Shown in pieces: positions 7,087 through 14,450 of a stretch of 20,937 nucleotides of DNA (positions within the stretch are counted from its first letter, which is position 1; each line of letters starts with the position of its first letter). The DNA is from Gemmatimonadota bacterium (GTDB taxonomy: Bacteria; Latescibacterota; UBA2968; UBA8231): contig VXOR01000083.1 of assembly GCA_009840005.1 (NCBI GenBank), positions 1-20,937 of the forward strand, read 5' to 3'. The notes beneath the pieces were generated by a model, which was not told the DNA's origin, ran no database searches, and saw only the letters and a list, made by a program, of their open reading frames with translations. The position numbers and the translations under genes were made by a program.

Positions 7087-7115
7087 ATGATATTCTTGCG
7101 GGAGAAAACTGTCAA
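7087..7115 (-). promoter_or_regulatory. Sigma-70-type promoter of the amidohydrolase operon, predicted leaderless start
   Basis: On the minus strand TTGACA (7115-7110) is a perfect -35 box and TATCAT (7092-7087) a 5/6 -10 box, separated by exactly 17 bases. Six bases (7086-7081) lie between the -10 box and the ATG at 7080, so the expected +1 is the A of the start codon. Absence of a ribosome binding site agrees with this. Confidence 0.75.
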
Positions 7116-7140
7116 GGTAAAGTGCAATTTATCTATCGTC

Positions 7141-7165
7141 TTAATCAATAATTATTCTTGATTAA
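7141..7165. repeat. Perfect 8-bp inverted repeat in divergent promoter spacer
   Basis: TTAATCAA (7141-7148) and TTGATTAA (7158-7165) are exact reverse complements around a 9-base centre, and AATAATTATT (7147-7156) is itself palindromic. It lies between the divergent amidohydrolase and argG promoters, where a dimeric regulator could act. Low sequence complexity (A+T) makes chance symmetry possible. Confidence 0.5.
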
Positions 7166-7199
7166 TAATTTTTATTCATTAAATTATTTACTATTCACA
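7163..7199. promoter_or_regulatory. Two adjacent ARG-box-like sites upstream of argG (candidate ArgR/AhrC operator)
   Basis: Read on the minus strand, 7180-7163 is AATGAATAAAAATTATTA, sharing the contiguous core ATGAATAAAAATT with the known Bacillus AhrC operator consensus; 7199-7182 is TGTGAATAGTAAATAATT, a weaker second match to the TNTGAATWWWWATTCANW type. ARG boxes usually occur in pairs; here the centres are 19 bp apart rather than the typical 21. The sites overlap a possible argG promoter (TTGATT 7158-7163, TAAATT 7180-7185, spacing 16). AT-richness weakens the inference. Confidence 0.4.
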
Positions 7200-7219
7200 A
7201 AAGCACAGAAGGAGCAACC

Positions 7220-8479
7220 ATGAACATCGCAGATATAAAGGGCCAGAAGGTCATGCTGGCCGCGTCCGGTGGCCTCGATAGCTGTACCATCACCCATTGG
7301 CTCCAATCCCAAGGCCTAGAGGTCGTCGCTTATACCGCCGACCTGGGCCAGCCCGACGAGGAGCGCATTGAAGACATACGGAGCCGGATGCAGGCCTGTG
7401 GGGCCGCCGAGATGATCCTCGACGACCGCAGAGAGGCTATTTGCCAAGCCGGCATCCAACTCGTCCAAGCTCAAGCCCGCTACGAAGGAGGCTATTGGAA
7501 CACCACCGGTATCGCCCGGCACGTGACAGTGGCTGGCATGTTGCCCCACATGCAGGAGCGCGGCATCCAAGTAATGGCGCACGGAGCTACCGGACGCGGC
7601 AACGACCAAGTCCGCTTCCAACTGGCAGCGCAGATGCTCGCGCCGCACATCGAGGTGTACGCTCCTTGGCGCGACCCGGCTTTCTTGCAAAACTTTGGCG
7701 GGCGCAGCGAAATGATCGCCTACTGCCAAGGACATGGCCTGCCCATAACCGCCACTCAGGACAAGCCCTATTCTACGGATGCTAACATGCTCGGGCTGAC
7801 GCACGAAGCCGGCCAGCTCGAAGCCTTAGACACTGCGGCTAGCCTAATCGCACCCGGCATGGGATGTTTTCCGCAACAGGCCCCGGACACAGCAGAAGTC
7901 TTTTCCGTGCGCTTCGAACGAGGCATCCCAATCGCTATCAACGGCTGTGCCGTCGGCCCGGTTGCGGCCATCGAGCAAAGCCATGCCATCGCCGGGCGGC
8001 ACGGGGTCGGCATTGGCTTACACGCAGTGGAAAACCGCTTCGTTGGCATCAAATCGCGCGGCGTCTATGAAGCACCGGCGTTAGAACTGCTCGGCCAATG
8101 CTACGATTACTTGCTTCAACTCATTCTCGACCGCCGCGCTCGGCGGATTTTCACCGTTGTCTCCGGGTTTATTGCCGAGCAAATATACCAAGGCTATTGG
8201 TTTGACACGGCGACTCAAGCGAGCTGGAAGCTCATCGAGCATCTTAATCAATTGGCGACCGGGACCATCTCCGTCTCACTCTACAAGGGCCAGGTCGCCT
8301 TTTGCGCAGCCAGCGACGCTCCCCACTCGCTCTACAGCGAGGACACCGCTTCCATGGAGGCCATCGGCGACTTCGATCACCGCGATTCCGAGGGCTTCCT
8401 CGGCGTCTTGGGTGTCAGTGCCCGTGCGCTTCATCAGGCCGGGCAGATTGTGCAACCCAGTGGCGATACAGCGGCTTGA
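7220..8479 (+). CDS. argG: Argininosuccinate synthase
   Basis: 419 residues (family about 400-450). ATP-dependent condensation of citrulline and aspartate to argininosuccinate, the penultimate step of arginine biosynthesis, cytoplasmic. The PP-loop SGGLDS is at residues 16-21, followed by 'VVAYTADLGQ', 'AHGATGRGNDQVRF' (the GNDQVRFE substrate region), 'YSTDANMLGLTHEAGQLE', and 'VENRFVGIKSRGVYEAPALE', all in family order. The PP-loop context AASGGLDSC differs slightly from the common AYSGGLDTS, so this is a divergent branch, but all key segments are present. ATG 7220 has GGAG at 7211-7214. Candidate ARG boxes lie just upstream. No other arg gene is adjacent. Its last 65 bases overlap the 3' end of the convergent PhyH gene. 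Confidence 0.93.
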   Translation: MNIADIKGQKVMLAASGGLDSCTITHWLQSQGLEVVAYTADLGQPDEERIEDIRSRMQACGAAEMILDDRREAICQAGIQLVQAQARYEGGYWNTTGIARHVTVAGMLPHMQERGIQVMAHGATGRGNDQVRFQLAAQMLAPHIEVYAPWRDPAFLQNFGGRSEMIAYCQGHGLPITATQDKPYSTDANMLGLTHEAGQLEALDTAASLIAPGMGCFPQQAPDTAEVFSVRFERGIPIAINGCAVGPVAAIEQSHAIAGRHGVGIGLHAVENRFVGIKSRGVYEAPALELLGQCYDYLLQLILDRRARRIFTVVSGFIAEQIYQGYWFDTATQASWKLIEHLNQLATGTISVSLYKGQVAFCAASDAPHSLYSEDTASMEAIGDFDHRDSEGFLGVLGVSARALHQAGQIVQPSGDTAA

Positions 8480-9284
8480 CCTCCTTGGGTAATCGGTCAA
8501 AGACTTCCCGCTCAATCGGCTCCATCTCGTAGTTTTTGCCTCCGGTCTCTACCACCATCGCCTCGTGCTCGGGCCGACCGATAAGCGTGGGGTTCAGGTT
8601 CAGCCACCACGGAGCGTAGCGCACGATAAGGGCGACGCGATCGCTTTCGCTTTGGTTGGGAGCTACGGCGTGCCAAAGCCGGCTGTCGTACATCAAGACG
8701 CTGCCGGCCGCTCCTTCGATCTGGCACTCGGTCGGATAGGGCTCATCCTGATCCATTTCGGGCATGTCCCCAGCCGCGGGATTGCGCGGCCAGCGGTGAC
8801 TGCCCGGCACCACGAAGGTCCCCCCTGTCTCAGGGGCAAACGGCGTTAGCATCCATATCGTCGAAAGGTGCAGGACCGCGTTTGGGTACGGCGCGGGAAT
8901 ATGCGAGGCGTTGGTGGAGTTGTAAGGCCAATCAGCATGCCAATAGCCCCGCGCGTTACCTGGGTGATTGACCACGCAGTCCGTGCAGGAAATCCGCGCC
9001 CAAGCCCCGAAAATAGACTCAACTACCTCTAGAAGCCGACGATCGGCTAAGTACGGAGCAAAGGATTGCACCTGATTGATGACTTGTTTGAACTGAGCCA
9101 CGCCCTGGGTACCGATCCGGTGACCACGGCGGCGAATTTCGGCCAATTTGGCGTCGGAATGCTGGCGATTGCGCTCGACCACAGCCGCGAGTTCGGCGCA
9201 TATATCCCCGACTGCTGCCTCGGGAATCACTTGCTCGATAACGCAAAAGCCGTCGCGCTCGATGCGCTGTTTGTAGGTAGTCAC
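8415..9284 (-). CDS. Phytanoyl-CoA dioxygenase (PhyH) family Fe(II)/2-oxoglutarate oxygenase
   Basis: 289 residues from a GTG start with GAGGG about five bases upstream. The facial triad is visible as His116-x-Asp118 (GYWHADWPYN) and His205 (DSRLWHAVAPN), and Arg216 (SDRVALIVRY) is the probable 2-oxoglutarate contact. 'FVVPGSHRW' in between is characteristic of PhyH enzymes. Such proteins hydroxylate or halogenate diverse small molecules using Fe(II), O2 and 2-oxoglutarate; the substrate is not predictable. It starts one base after the stop of the DapA-like gene, so the two are one transcription unit and may act on a common compound. Its stop lies inside the 3' end of argG. Confidence 0.92.
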   Translation of the reverse strand: MTTYKQRIERDGFCVIEQVIPEAAVGDICAELAAVVERNRQHSDAKLAEIRRRGHRIGTQGVAQFKQVINQVQSFAPYLADRRLLEVVESIFGAWARISCTDCVVNHPGNARGYWHADWPYNSTNASHIPAPYPNAVLHLSTIWMLTPFAPETGGTFVVPGSHRWPRNPAAGDMPEMDQDEPYPTECQIEGAAGSVLMYDSRLWHAVAPNQSESDRVALIVRYAPWWLNLNPTLIGRPEHEAMVVETGGKNYEMEPIEREVFDRLPKEVKPLYRHWVAQSARPDEAHGH

Positions 9285-9285
9285 T

Positions 9286-10185
9286 TTACCCTCGAAAGAG
9301 CGGTGCGACGCCCGACCAAATGATCTCCAACTCGGTCAACGCATCGCCGTCTAGGATAGGCACGGGTGCCCGGCAAACTGTCGAGCGGATCAACCCGCGC
9401 TTTTGCAAAATCCACTTGTAGATCGCAATCCCGTAGAGCCGCTCGTAGTTCATCAGCGGCAGGAGCTGATAGAAGTGTGCCCGCGCCGTCTCGTCGTCTC
9501 CCGCTTCGAGGGCATCCCAGATTGTCGCCATAGCGTCGGTCACGTGACAGCCCGGCATGTTGCCGCAGGCACCGCGCCGATACTCGTCGAGCAAATAGAC
9601 GCCCCCTTTGCCCCCCAATACGCCCTTGCAGGCTGCGCCTGCTAGCGCCAGCGTGCGGCTGACCTGCCAAGGCTCGGGAACGGTCTCTTCCTTGATATAA
9701 TCAACGCCCGCCAGTTCGCGGCACATCCGCCCCAACAGCTCGCCGCTCATGGGCGTCCCGACCGGCGCATCGAAATTCTGCACGCAGATCGGGACTTCAA
9801 CTGCGTCTGCCAACTGCTGGTAAAAGGTGTAGCAGCCTTCTTGGTCAACGCGCAGTACGTGCGGCGGCATGGACATGATCCCATCGGCTCCCGCGGCTTG
9901 GGCAAACTGAGCGAGGGCTACGGCCGGCAAGGCATGGCCGGAGGTGACGGAGGCCACTACGGGCACTCGGCCAGCGGCCGCGGCGACGGCAACCTCGATC
10001 CAACGGCGGCGTTCCTCGTCGGAGAGGGTCGAAAATTCGCTGGCATTGGCCGGGCCCACTAAGCCCGTGGCACCCGCTTCAATACTGAAGGAAACCAAGT
10101 CCCGCAAAGCCGCTTCATCGAGCGCGTAGCTTTCGGTAAAGGGGGTCACTACAATCGGCATGATTCCGCGCCACGTTTCAGTCAT
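9286..10185 (-). CDS. DapA/NanA-fold class I aldolase family protein (dihydrodipicolinate synthase-like)
   Basis: 299 residues, the family's usual length, from an ATG with AAGGAG six to eight bases upstream. The TIM-barrel pattern begins 'GIMPIVVTPFTESYALDEAA', and the Schiff-base lysine is Lys165 (VDYIKEET). Two features are unusual: the GTTGE-type substrate-carboxylate loop reads GPANASEFSTLS (44-55), and the catalytic Tyr of the LYNxP motif is replaced by Gln136 (ICVQNFDAP). It is therefore probably not lysine-pathway DapA but a lyase or hydratase of the wider superfamily acting on a 2-keto acid. It is the first gene of a pair with the PhyH dioxygenase. A 110-bp spacer to the methyltransferase gene on the right carries no promoter that I can define. 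Confidence 0.9.
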   Translation of the reverse strand: MTETWRGIMPIVVTPFTESYALDEAALRDLVSFSIEAGATGLVGPANASEFSTLSDEERRRWIEVAVAAAAGRVPVVASVTSGHALPAVALAQFAQAAGADGIMSMPPHVLRVDQEGCYTFYQQLADAVEVPICVQNFDAPVGTPMSGELLGRMCRELAGVDYIKEETVPEPWQVSRTLALAGAACKGVLGGKGGVYLLDEYRRGACGNMPGCHVTDAMATIWDALEAGDDETARAHFYQLLPLMNYERLYGIAIYKWILQKRGLIRSTVCRAPVPILDGDALTELEIIWSGVAPLFRG

Positions 10186-10295
10186 GGATATCTCCTTTTA
10201 GGCCGAGCAAAGCGGCCATGGCAAAAAAACCTTCCACCAAGATTCCTTCCTGTCCCAAATTACATGGCGCGGCTTCATAGACAGTGGTCGTAAAC

Positions 10296-11039
10296 TTACT
10301 CTTTGTAAGCGACTACGCGCAGACGCCAGTAGTCGGCATGCCAGCCCCCATCATCGTACAATGCCGGGCGTACGGCGTCCTCCACTGCTTTCCACAGCTC
10401 TTCGCGCATCGACGAGGGGACACCCTCTGTAAGCGTCTCGGCGAACATCTCCATCCAATCGCGCAACCCGCTCTCGCCTTCTAGGGGGGTTGGACGAGGA
10501 AAGTGGCTGGCATAAGCAACGCGCAGTCCGGCCTGCTCCACGAGCCGCGTGTACTCTCCCAAGCTGGGAAAATACCAAGGCGATTGTGGATGAAAGCCCC
10601 GAGCGGCCAACTGGTCGATCAGCCCTCGGCTGATGGTGGCCACGTTCCGCGCACCGCCCAACTCGGCGACAAAACGCCCTCCCGGCCCCAGACAGGCGGC
10701 AACGCACGCAAGTGTTTCTTCCGGCGGCTTAACCCAGTGTAGGGCTGCGTTGGAAAAGACCGCATCGAACGGCTCGGCAAAGGAAAAATCTCTCGCATCG
10801 CCGACAATAAAAGACAGATCCGGGAACTCCTCTCGGGCGGCCTCGATCATCTCGGCCGACAAGTCTATGCCAACGACCTCAGCTCCGGCTGCAGCAATCT
10901 GGGCACTCAGTTGACCAGTGCCGCAGCCCAAGTCGAGGACGCGCTCGCCAGCTTGGGGGGCCAAAACCTCCACCAAGTCGGCACCTGCCGCGGCTACATA
11001 GTGGTATTTGGCTTGGTAGCGCTTGGGGTCTTGAAACAT
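10296..11039 (-). CDS. Class I SAM-dependent methyltransferase, trans-aconitate methyltransferase-like
   Basis: 247 residues. ATG 11039 is chosen because it lies one base past the mdh stop and leaves a normal N-terminus (MFQDPKRYQAKYHYV); longer frames would overlap mdh. SAM-binding motif I is VLDLGCGTGQLSA near residues 34-46, followed by the acidic ribose-contact region 'VVGIDLSAEMIEAAR'. 'VFSNAALHWV' and the C-terminal layout, a conserved Trp-containing helix ('GLRDWMEMFAETLTEG') then 'WRLRVVAYKE', resemble E. coli Tam, which methylates trans-aconitate. Family is certain; the Tam-like substrate is a hypothesis, strengthened mildly by the partner gene mdh (TCA cycle). UbiE/MenG-like or other small-molecule methylation is not excluded. 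Confidence 0.88.
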   Translation of the reverse strand: MFQDPKRYQAKYHYVAAAGADLVEVLAPQAGERVLDLGCGTGQLSAQIAAAGAEVVGIDLSAEMIEAAREEFPDLSFIVGDARDFSFAEPFDAVFSNAALHWVKPPEETLACVAACLGPGGRFVAELGGARNVATISRGLIDQLAARGFHPQSPWYFPSLGEYTRLVEQAGLRVAYASHFPRPTPLEGESGLRDWMEMFAETLTEGVPSSMREELWKAVEDAVRPALYDDGGWHADYWRLRVVAYKE

Positions 11040-11040
11040 A

Positions 11041-12030
11041 TCAGCCCAAGAGATCGGCGATGACCGCGCGCTCCTCTTTGAGTTCGTCTTCGGTCGCCTT
11101 GATCTTTGCACAGGCGAAGTCGCTCAACTCTAAGCCCTGCACGATCTCCCAGTGACCTTGACCATCGCTGCGAATGGGAAAGGAGAACATCAACCCCCCG
11201 TCGATCCCGTAGCTGCCGTCCGAATAGACACCAGCCGAGAAAAAGTCGCCTTCAGGAGTGGCGCTCTCAACGCTGACGATGTGGTCGAGCGCGGCATTGG
11301 CAGCCGACGCGGCCGAGGACAAGCCACGGGCATCGATGACAGCCGCACCCCGCTGCTGGACGATTTGGATGAACTCCTCGCGCAACCAAGAGTGGTGGCC
11401 TATGACATCGTGAGCTGGACGCCCTGCAATGCGTGCATTCTCGGCATCTGGATACTGCGTGGCGCTGTGGTTGCCCCAGATGGCCATATTGGTCACCGCC
11501 GAGACCTTGACTCCGGCCTTTTGGGCAAGCTGGGCTTGGGCGCGGTTTTGATCCAGCCGGGTCATAGCCTGGAAGCGATCTCGGGGAATGCCGGCCTTAT
11601 GGCCGTGACTCATGGCAATCAAGCCATTGGTATTGGCCGGATTGCCCACTACCAAGACCCGCACGTCGGCGGCGGCTCGGGCGAGAGCCTGACCCTGGCC
11701 GACGAATATCGGGCCGTTTTCCCGAATTAAGTCGCCCCGCTCCATACCGGGGCCGCGCGGCTTGGAGCCAATCAGCAATCCCCAATTGATCCCGTCAAAA
11801 GCCACTTCGGCTTGGTCGGTAATTGCGATGTCGTCGAGCAGTGGAAAGGCGCAGTCGTCGAGTTCCATAACTACGCCTTCGAGGGCTTTGAGCGCCGGAG
11901 TAATCTCCAGCAAGTGCAGCGAAACTCGGACGTCGCGACCGAAAACCTCGCCCGAGGCCAAACGCGGCAATATAGCGTAGCCGATCTGGCCAGCCGCCCC
12001 AGTGACGGCTACTTTCATAGTTCGTGCCAT
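11041..12030 (-). CDS. mdh: Malate dehydrogenase (NAD-dependent, Thermus/cytosolic-type)
   Basis: 329 residues from ATG with AGGAGG at the right distance. Oxidises malate to oxaloacetate in the TCA cycle, cytoplasm. The Rossmann TGAAGQIG is at residues 10-17; Glu42 at the end of the second strand (HLLEI) selects NAD over NADP in related enzymes. Substrate arginines are in '[13 protein letters not shown]' (Arg92, Arg98), the NPANTNG loop follows at 130-136, and the catalytic pair is Asp160 (TRLDQNRA) and His188 ([11 protein letters not shown]). All match the Thermus-like branch. The next gene, a methyltransferase, begins one base after its stop; a 155-bp spacer separates it from a divergent metallohydrolase gene. 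Confidence 0.96.
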   Translation of the reverse strand: MARTMKVAVTGAAGQIGYAILPRLASGEVFGRDVRVSLHLLEITPALKALEGVVMELDDCAFPLLDDIAITDQAEVAFDGINWGLLIGSKPRGPGMERGDLIRENGPIFVGQGQALARAAADVRVLVVGNPANTNGLIAMSHGHKAGIPRDRFQAMTRLDQNRAQAQLAQKAGVKVSAVTNMAIWGNHSATQYPDAENARIAGRPAHDVIGHHSWLREEFIQIVQQRGAAVIDARGLSSAASAANAALDHIVSVESATPEGDFFSAGVYSDGSYGIDGGLMFSFPIRSDGQGHWEIVQGLELSDFACAKIKATEDELKEERAVIADLLG

Positions 12031-12111
12031 GTATTCCTCCTAAATAAGGTAGTTTTTAGATAGAGAAAATCTGCCAAAAAAAATCGTTCTGTGCAATGCA
12101 AGACCCAGCCA

Positions 12112-12141
12112 TTGACTCAACCTTGGCGTGCTAGTTATCCT
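12112..12141 (+). promoter_or_regulatory. Probable sigma-70 promoter of the deacetylase-like gene
   Basis: TTGACT (12112-12117, 5/6 of the -35 consensus) and TATCCT (12136-12141, 4/6 of the -10 consensus) are 18 bases apart, giving a predicted +1 near 12148 and a leader of about 38 bases that includes the GAAAGGAC ribosome binding site. A small perfect inverted repeat GTGCT/AGCAC lies at 12145-12157, right at the predicted transcript start. Confidence 0.5.
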
Positions 12142-12185
12142 ACGGTGCTTTCAGCACACGACCCACGGGCGAAAGGACGGCCATT

Positions 12186-13346
12186 ATGAGCGGCGACTTT
12201 GATCTCATCATCCAAGGGGGGCATCTCATTGACCCCAAAAACGACCTCAACGGCCCCGCCGATATTGCCATTAAGGACGGGCTAGTCGCTGCGGTCGCCG
12301 ACCGAATTGAGTGCATTTCAGCAAAGGTCATCGATGTGTCTGGCCTCTATGTCACCCCAGGCTTAATCGATATCCACGTCCACGTCTATGGAGGATATCA
12401 GGGCTGGCTCTTCCCCGACCAGCATGCCCTGCCCTACGGCGTGACCACCGTGGTAGATACAGGCGGGGCTGGATGGAAGGATATGGCCGATTTCAAGCGC
12501 ACCATCATCGACCCCGCCCAGACCCGCGTTTTGGCCTTCGTCAATATCGTCGGCGCTGGTATGATTGGTGCTCCCGAACAAGACGTCAGCGAAATGGATC
12601 CCGCGCTCTGCGCCGCGGCGATTGAGCAGTACCGCAAGCACGTCGTAGGAGCCAAGTCGGCCCACTTCGGCGGCCCGGGTTGGGAGTCGGCAGGTGGTGC
12701 GATCGAGGCGGCGCGACAGAGCGATTCCATTGCCATGATCGACTTTGCCCCCCGCCCCACCCGCACGTACGAGGAATTGCTTGAGCGCATGAGTCCCGGG
12801 GACATCCACACACACCTCTATGCCGCCCACATCCCTCTGCTCGACGCGGACAAAAAAGTCGCGGACTACGTGCGCCAAGCTCGCCAGCGCGGCATCATCT
12901 TTGACACTGGGCACGGCAACGGCTCCTTCTGGTTTCGCATTGCCGTGCCCGCCATGGCGCAAAATTTTACCCCGGATACCATCAGCACGGATCTCCACAA
13001 GTCCAGTCGGATGCTACCCAACGCCACCATGCCCATAACTATGTCCAAATTCCTCAGCCTCGGCATGCCCTTGCAAGAGGTCGTCTATCGCTCGACGCAC
13101 AAACCGGCCGAGGTAATCAGGCACCCCCAGCTAGGGCATCTCAGCATTGGAGCCGAAGCCGACCTAGCGGCTTTTGCCCTGCACGAAGGGGATTTTGCCT
13201 TTGTCGATTCGGGCCGGGCGCGCATGAAGGGCCGGCAAAAACTCGAATGCGAGCTAACGTTGAGAGCAGGCCAAGTCGTCTGGGACTTAAACGGTCGCAG
13301 CCTAATGGATTGGGACGAGGCTGACGAATACCGCCGCCTTGCTTAA
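12186..13346 (+). CDS. Amidohydrolase/deacetylase family metallohydrolase (COG3964-type, D-aminoacylase/dihydroorotase-like)
   Basis: 386 residues from ATG with AAAGGAC upstream. Amidohydrolase-superfamily TIM barrel with its flanking beta sandwich: N-terminal 'DLIIQGGHLIDPKND' and the metal motif 'DIHVHVYGG' (His64, His66); Lys157 in VGAKSAH is a candidate carbamylated lysine; His208/His210 (DIHTHLY), His243 (DTGHGNGSF) and Asp269 (STDLH) complete the metal/catalytic set. This arrangement fits the predicted-amidohydrolase group that includes an Agrobacterium acetyl-ester hydrolase and various N-acyl amino acid deacylases. Hydrolysis of an ester or amide of a small acid is likely; the exact substrate is unknown. 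It is monocistronic as far as can be seen: its own promoter precedes it, and a separate strong promoter follows its stop by 15 bp. Confidence 0.9.
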   Translation: MSGDFDLIIQGGHLIDPKNDLNGPADIAIKDGLVAAVADRIECISAKVIDVSGLYVTPGLIDIHVHVYGGYQGWLFPDQHALPYGVTTVVDTGGAGWKDMADFKRTIIDPAQTRVLAFVNIVGAGMIGAPEQDVSEMDPALCAAAIEQYRKHVVGAKSAHFGGPGWESAGGAIEAARQSDSIAMIDFAPRPTRTYEELLERMSPGDIHTHLYAAHIPLLDADKKVADYVRQARQRGIIFDTGHGNGSFWFRIAVPAMAQNFTPDTISTDLHKSSRMLPNATMPITMSKFLSLGMPLQEVVYRSTHKPAEVIRHPQLGHLSIGAEADLAAFALHEGDFAFVDSGRARMKGRQKLECELTLRAGQVVWDLNGRSLMDWDEADEYRRLA

Positions 13347-13361
13347 GGCAAGGCAAACGAC

Positions 13362-13390
13362 TTGACGTGGCGCTGCTCCTTATGTATAAT
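13362..13390 (+). promoter_or_regulatory. Strong sigma-70 promoter of the sigma factor gene
   Basis: TTGACG (13362-13367, 5/6) and a perfect TATAAT (13385-13390) lie at the ideal spacing of 17 bases. The predicted +1 is about 13397, which leaves a long leader of roughly 90-100 bases before the coding region. It sits 15 bp after the stop of the upstream hydrolase gene. Confidence 0.85.
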
Positions 13391-13429
13391 CAGTTAGTTT
13401 CGCCAATACTTATTCTACGCTTACCATGT

Positions 13430-13472
13430 GTACCGAGATTTCGGTGCGGTGTTGAGGGGTAAAGTAGCCCCT
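13430..13472 (+). promoter_or_regulatory. Two potential hairpins in the sigma-factor mRNA leader
   Basis: Hairpin one: 13430-13436 pairs with 13441-13447 (core ACCGA/TCGGT, seven pairs counting one G-U, loop GATT). Hairpin two: AGGGG (13455-13459) with CCCCT (13468-13472), loop of eight bases, ending 14-26 bases before the candidate start codons. They could affect translation or stability; no known riboswitch is recognised. Confidence 0.4.
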
Positions 13473-13497
13473 TTATACGTCAAAGATGAGAGGCTCT

Positions 13498-14346
13498 ATG
13501 CACAATCTGCACGACGAAGAAAACACCCTGAGACTCTATTTCGACGATATTGCTGAGTCCACGCCCCTTTCGAGAGAACGCGAAGTAGAACTGGCCGACC
13601 GCATCAAAAATGGCGATATGAACGCTCGCGAAGAAATGATCAGTGCCAATCTGCGGTTTGTCGTCGATGTCGCCAAGAAGTACCAAAACCGCGGGTTGTC
13701 TCTATCCGACCTGATTAGCGCCGGCAATCTCGGCCTCATCACGGCGGCAGATCGCTTCGATGGCACCAAGGGCTACAAGTTCATTTCATACGCGGTTTGG
13801 TGGATCCGCCAGTCCATTCTCCAAACCCTCGCCGAGCACGTGCGCACCGTGCGCCTTCCTCTCAACAAGGTCAGCTTGCTCAAGGATATTTCCAAAGCCT
13901 CGCGCAAATTGGGCCAGCATCGCGCCAGCGAGCCTGCCATAGAGGAAATCGCCGCTGAACTTGAAGTCCCGGCCGAAGAGGTTCTAGAGACCATCCTCAG
14001 CGCCCGCGCCGTGTGTTCGCTCGACGAGTCCTTTACCGACGACGACGAGCGCAGCTTGCTCAACACCTTGGCCGACAATACGGCCGCAGCCCCGGATGCC
14101 GATATCCTGAGCGAATCGGCAAGGGAGCAGCTCGAAACAGCTTTGGAAACCCTCGAGGAGCGCGAATTGCGCATTATCAGGCTCTATTTTGGCCTCGACG
14201 GCAACGAAGCTCTGACGCTCGAGGAAATCGGCGACATGATGAATCTCACGCGCGAGCGCATCCGCCAGCTCAAAGAGCGGGCGCTCAGCAAGCTGCGCCA
14301 TCCTTCGCGGCACCAGGTGCTTAAAACGCTAGCTAGCGGCACCTGA
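13498..14346 (+). CDS. rpoD: RNA polymerase sigma-70 factor, primary-type (RpoD/SigA family), short form
   Basis: 282 residues from ATG 13498, preferred because GAGAGG lies four bases upstream; ATG 13486, four codons earlier, has no ribosome binding site. It holds sigma regions 1.2 ('NTLRLYFDDIAESTPLSRER'), 2 ('NLRFVVDVAKKYQNRGLSL' and 'YKFISYAVWWIRQSI', the -10 recognition and melting helix), 3 ('VRLPLNKVSLLKDISKASRK') and 4 ('LTLEEIGDMMNLTRERIRQL', the -35 helix-turn-helix). There is no region 1.1 or non-conserved insert, matching the ~287-residue primary sigma factors of Bacteroidetes/Chlorobi rather than the ~600-residue E. coli type. The perfect consensus promoter and the -10/-35 boxes in this window fit such a factor. 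It could instead be a group 2 sigma; one gene cannot settle that. tRNA-Tyr follows after 9 bp. Confidence 0.9.
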   Translation: MHNLHDEENTLRLYFDDIAESTPLSREREVELADRIKNGDMNAREEMISANLRFVVDVAKKYQNRGLSLSDLISAGNLGLITAADRFDGTKGYKFISYAVWWIRQSILQTLAEHVRTVRLPLNKVSLLKDISKASRKLGQHRASEPAIEEIAAELEVPAEEVLETILSARAVCSLDESFTDDDERSLLNTLADNTAAAPDADILSESAREQLETALETLEERELRIIRLYFGLDGNEALTLEEIGDMMNLTRERIRQLKERALSKLRHPSRHQVLKTLASGT

Positions 14347-14355
14347 AAATTCGCC

Positions 14356-14441
14356 GGGGGGATACCGAAGCGGTCAAACGGGGCAGACTGTAAATCTGTT
14401 GGCTTATGCCTTCGTAGGTTCGAATCCTGCTCCCCCCACCA
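14356..14441 (+). tRNA. tRNA-Tyr (anticodon GTA), CCA encoded
   Basis: A class II (long variable arm) tRNA cloverleaf: acceptor stem GGGGGGA (14356-14362) with TCCCCCC (14431-14437); D-stem CCG/CGG; anticodon stem GCAGA/TCTGT with loop CTGTAAA and anticodon GTA; variable arm stem GGC/GCC; T-arm GTAGG-TTCGAAT-CCTGC. The discriminator A at 14438 is followed by a genome-encoded CCA (14439-14441). Confidence 0.97.
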
Positions 14442-14450
14442 CTAACGCTG

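Noticed and set aside
10201..10217. GGCCG/CGGCC inverted repeat upstream of the DapA-like gene as a regulatory hairpin.
   Set aside because: Five base pairs in GC-rich DNA are expected by chance and no other signal supports it.
12031..12111. Promoter of mdh in the divergent spacer.
   Set aside because: The A/T tract is there, but no -35/-10 pair of acceptable spacing could be placed on the minus strand, so it is not annotated.
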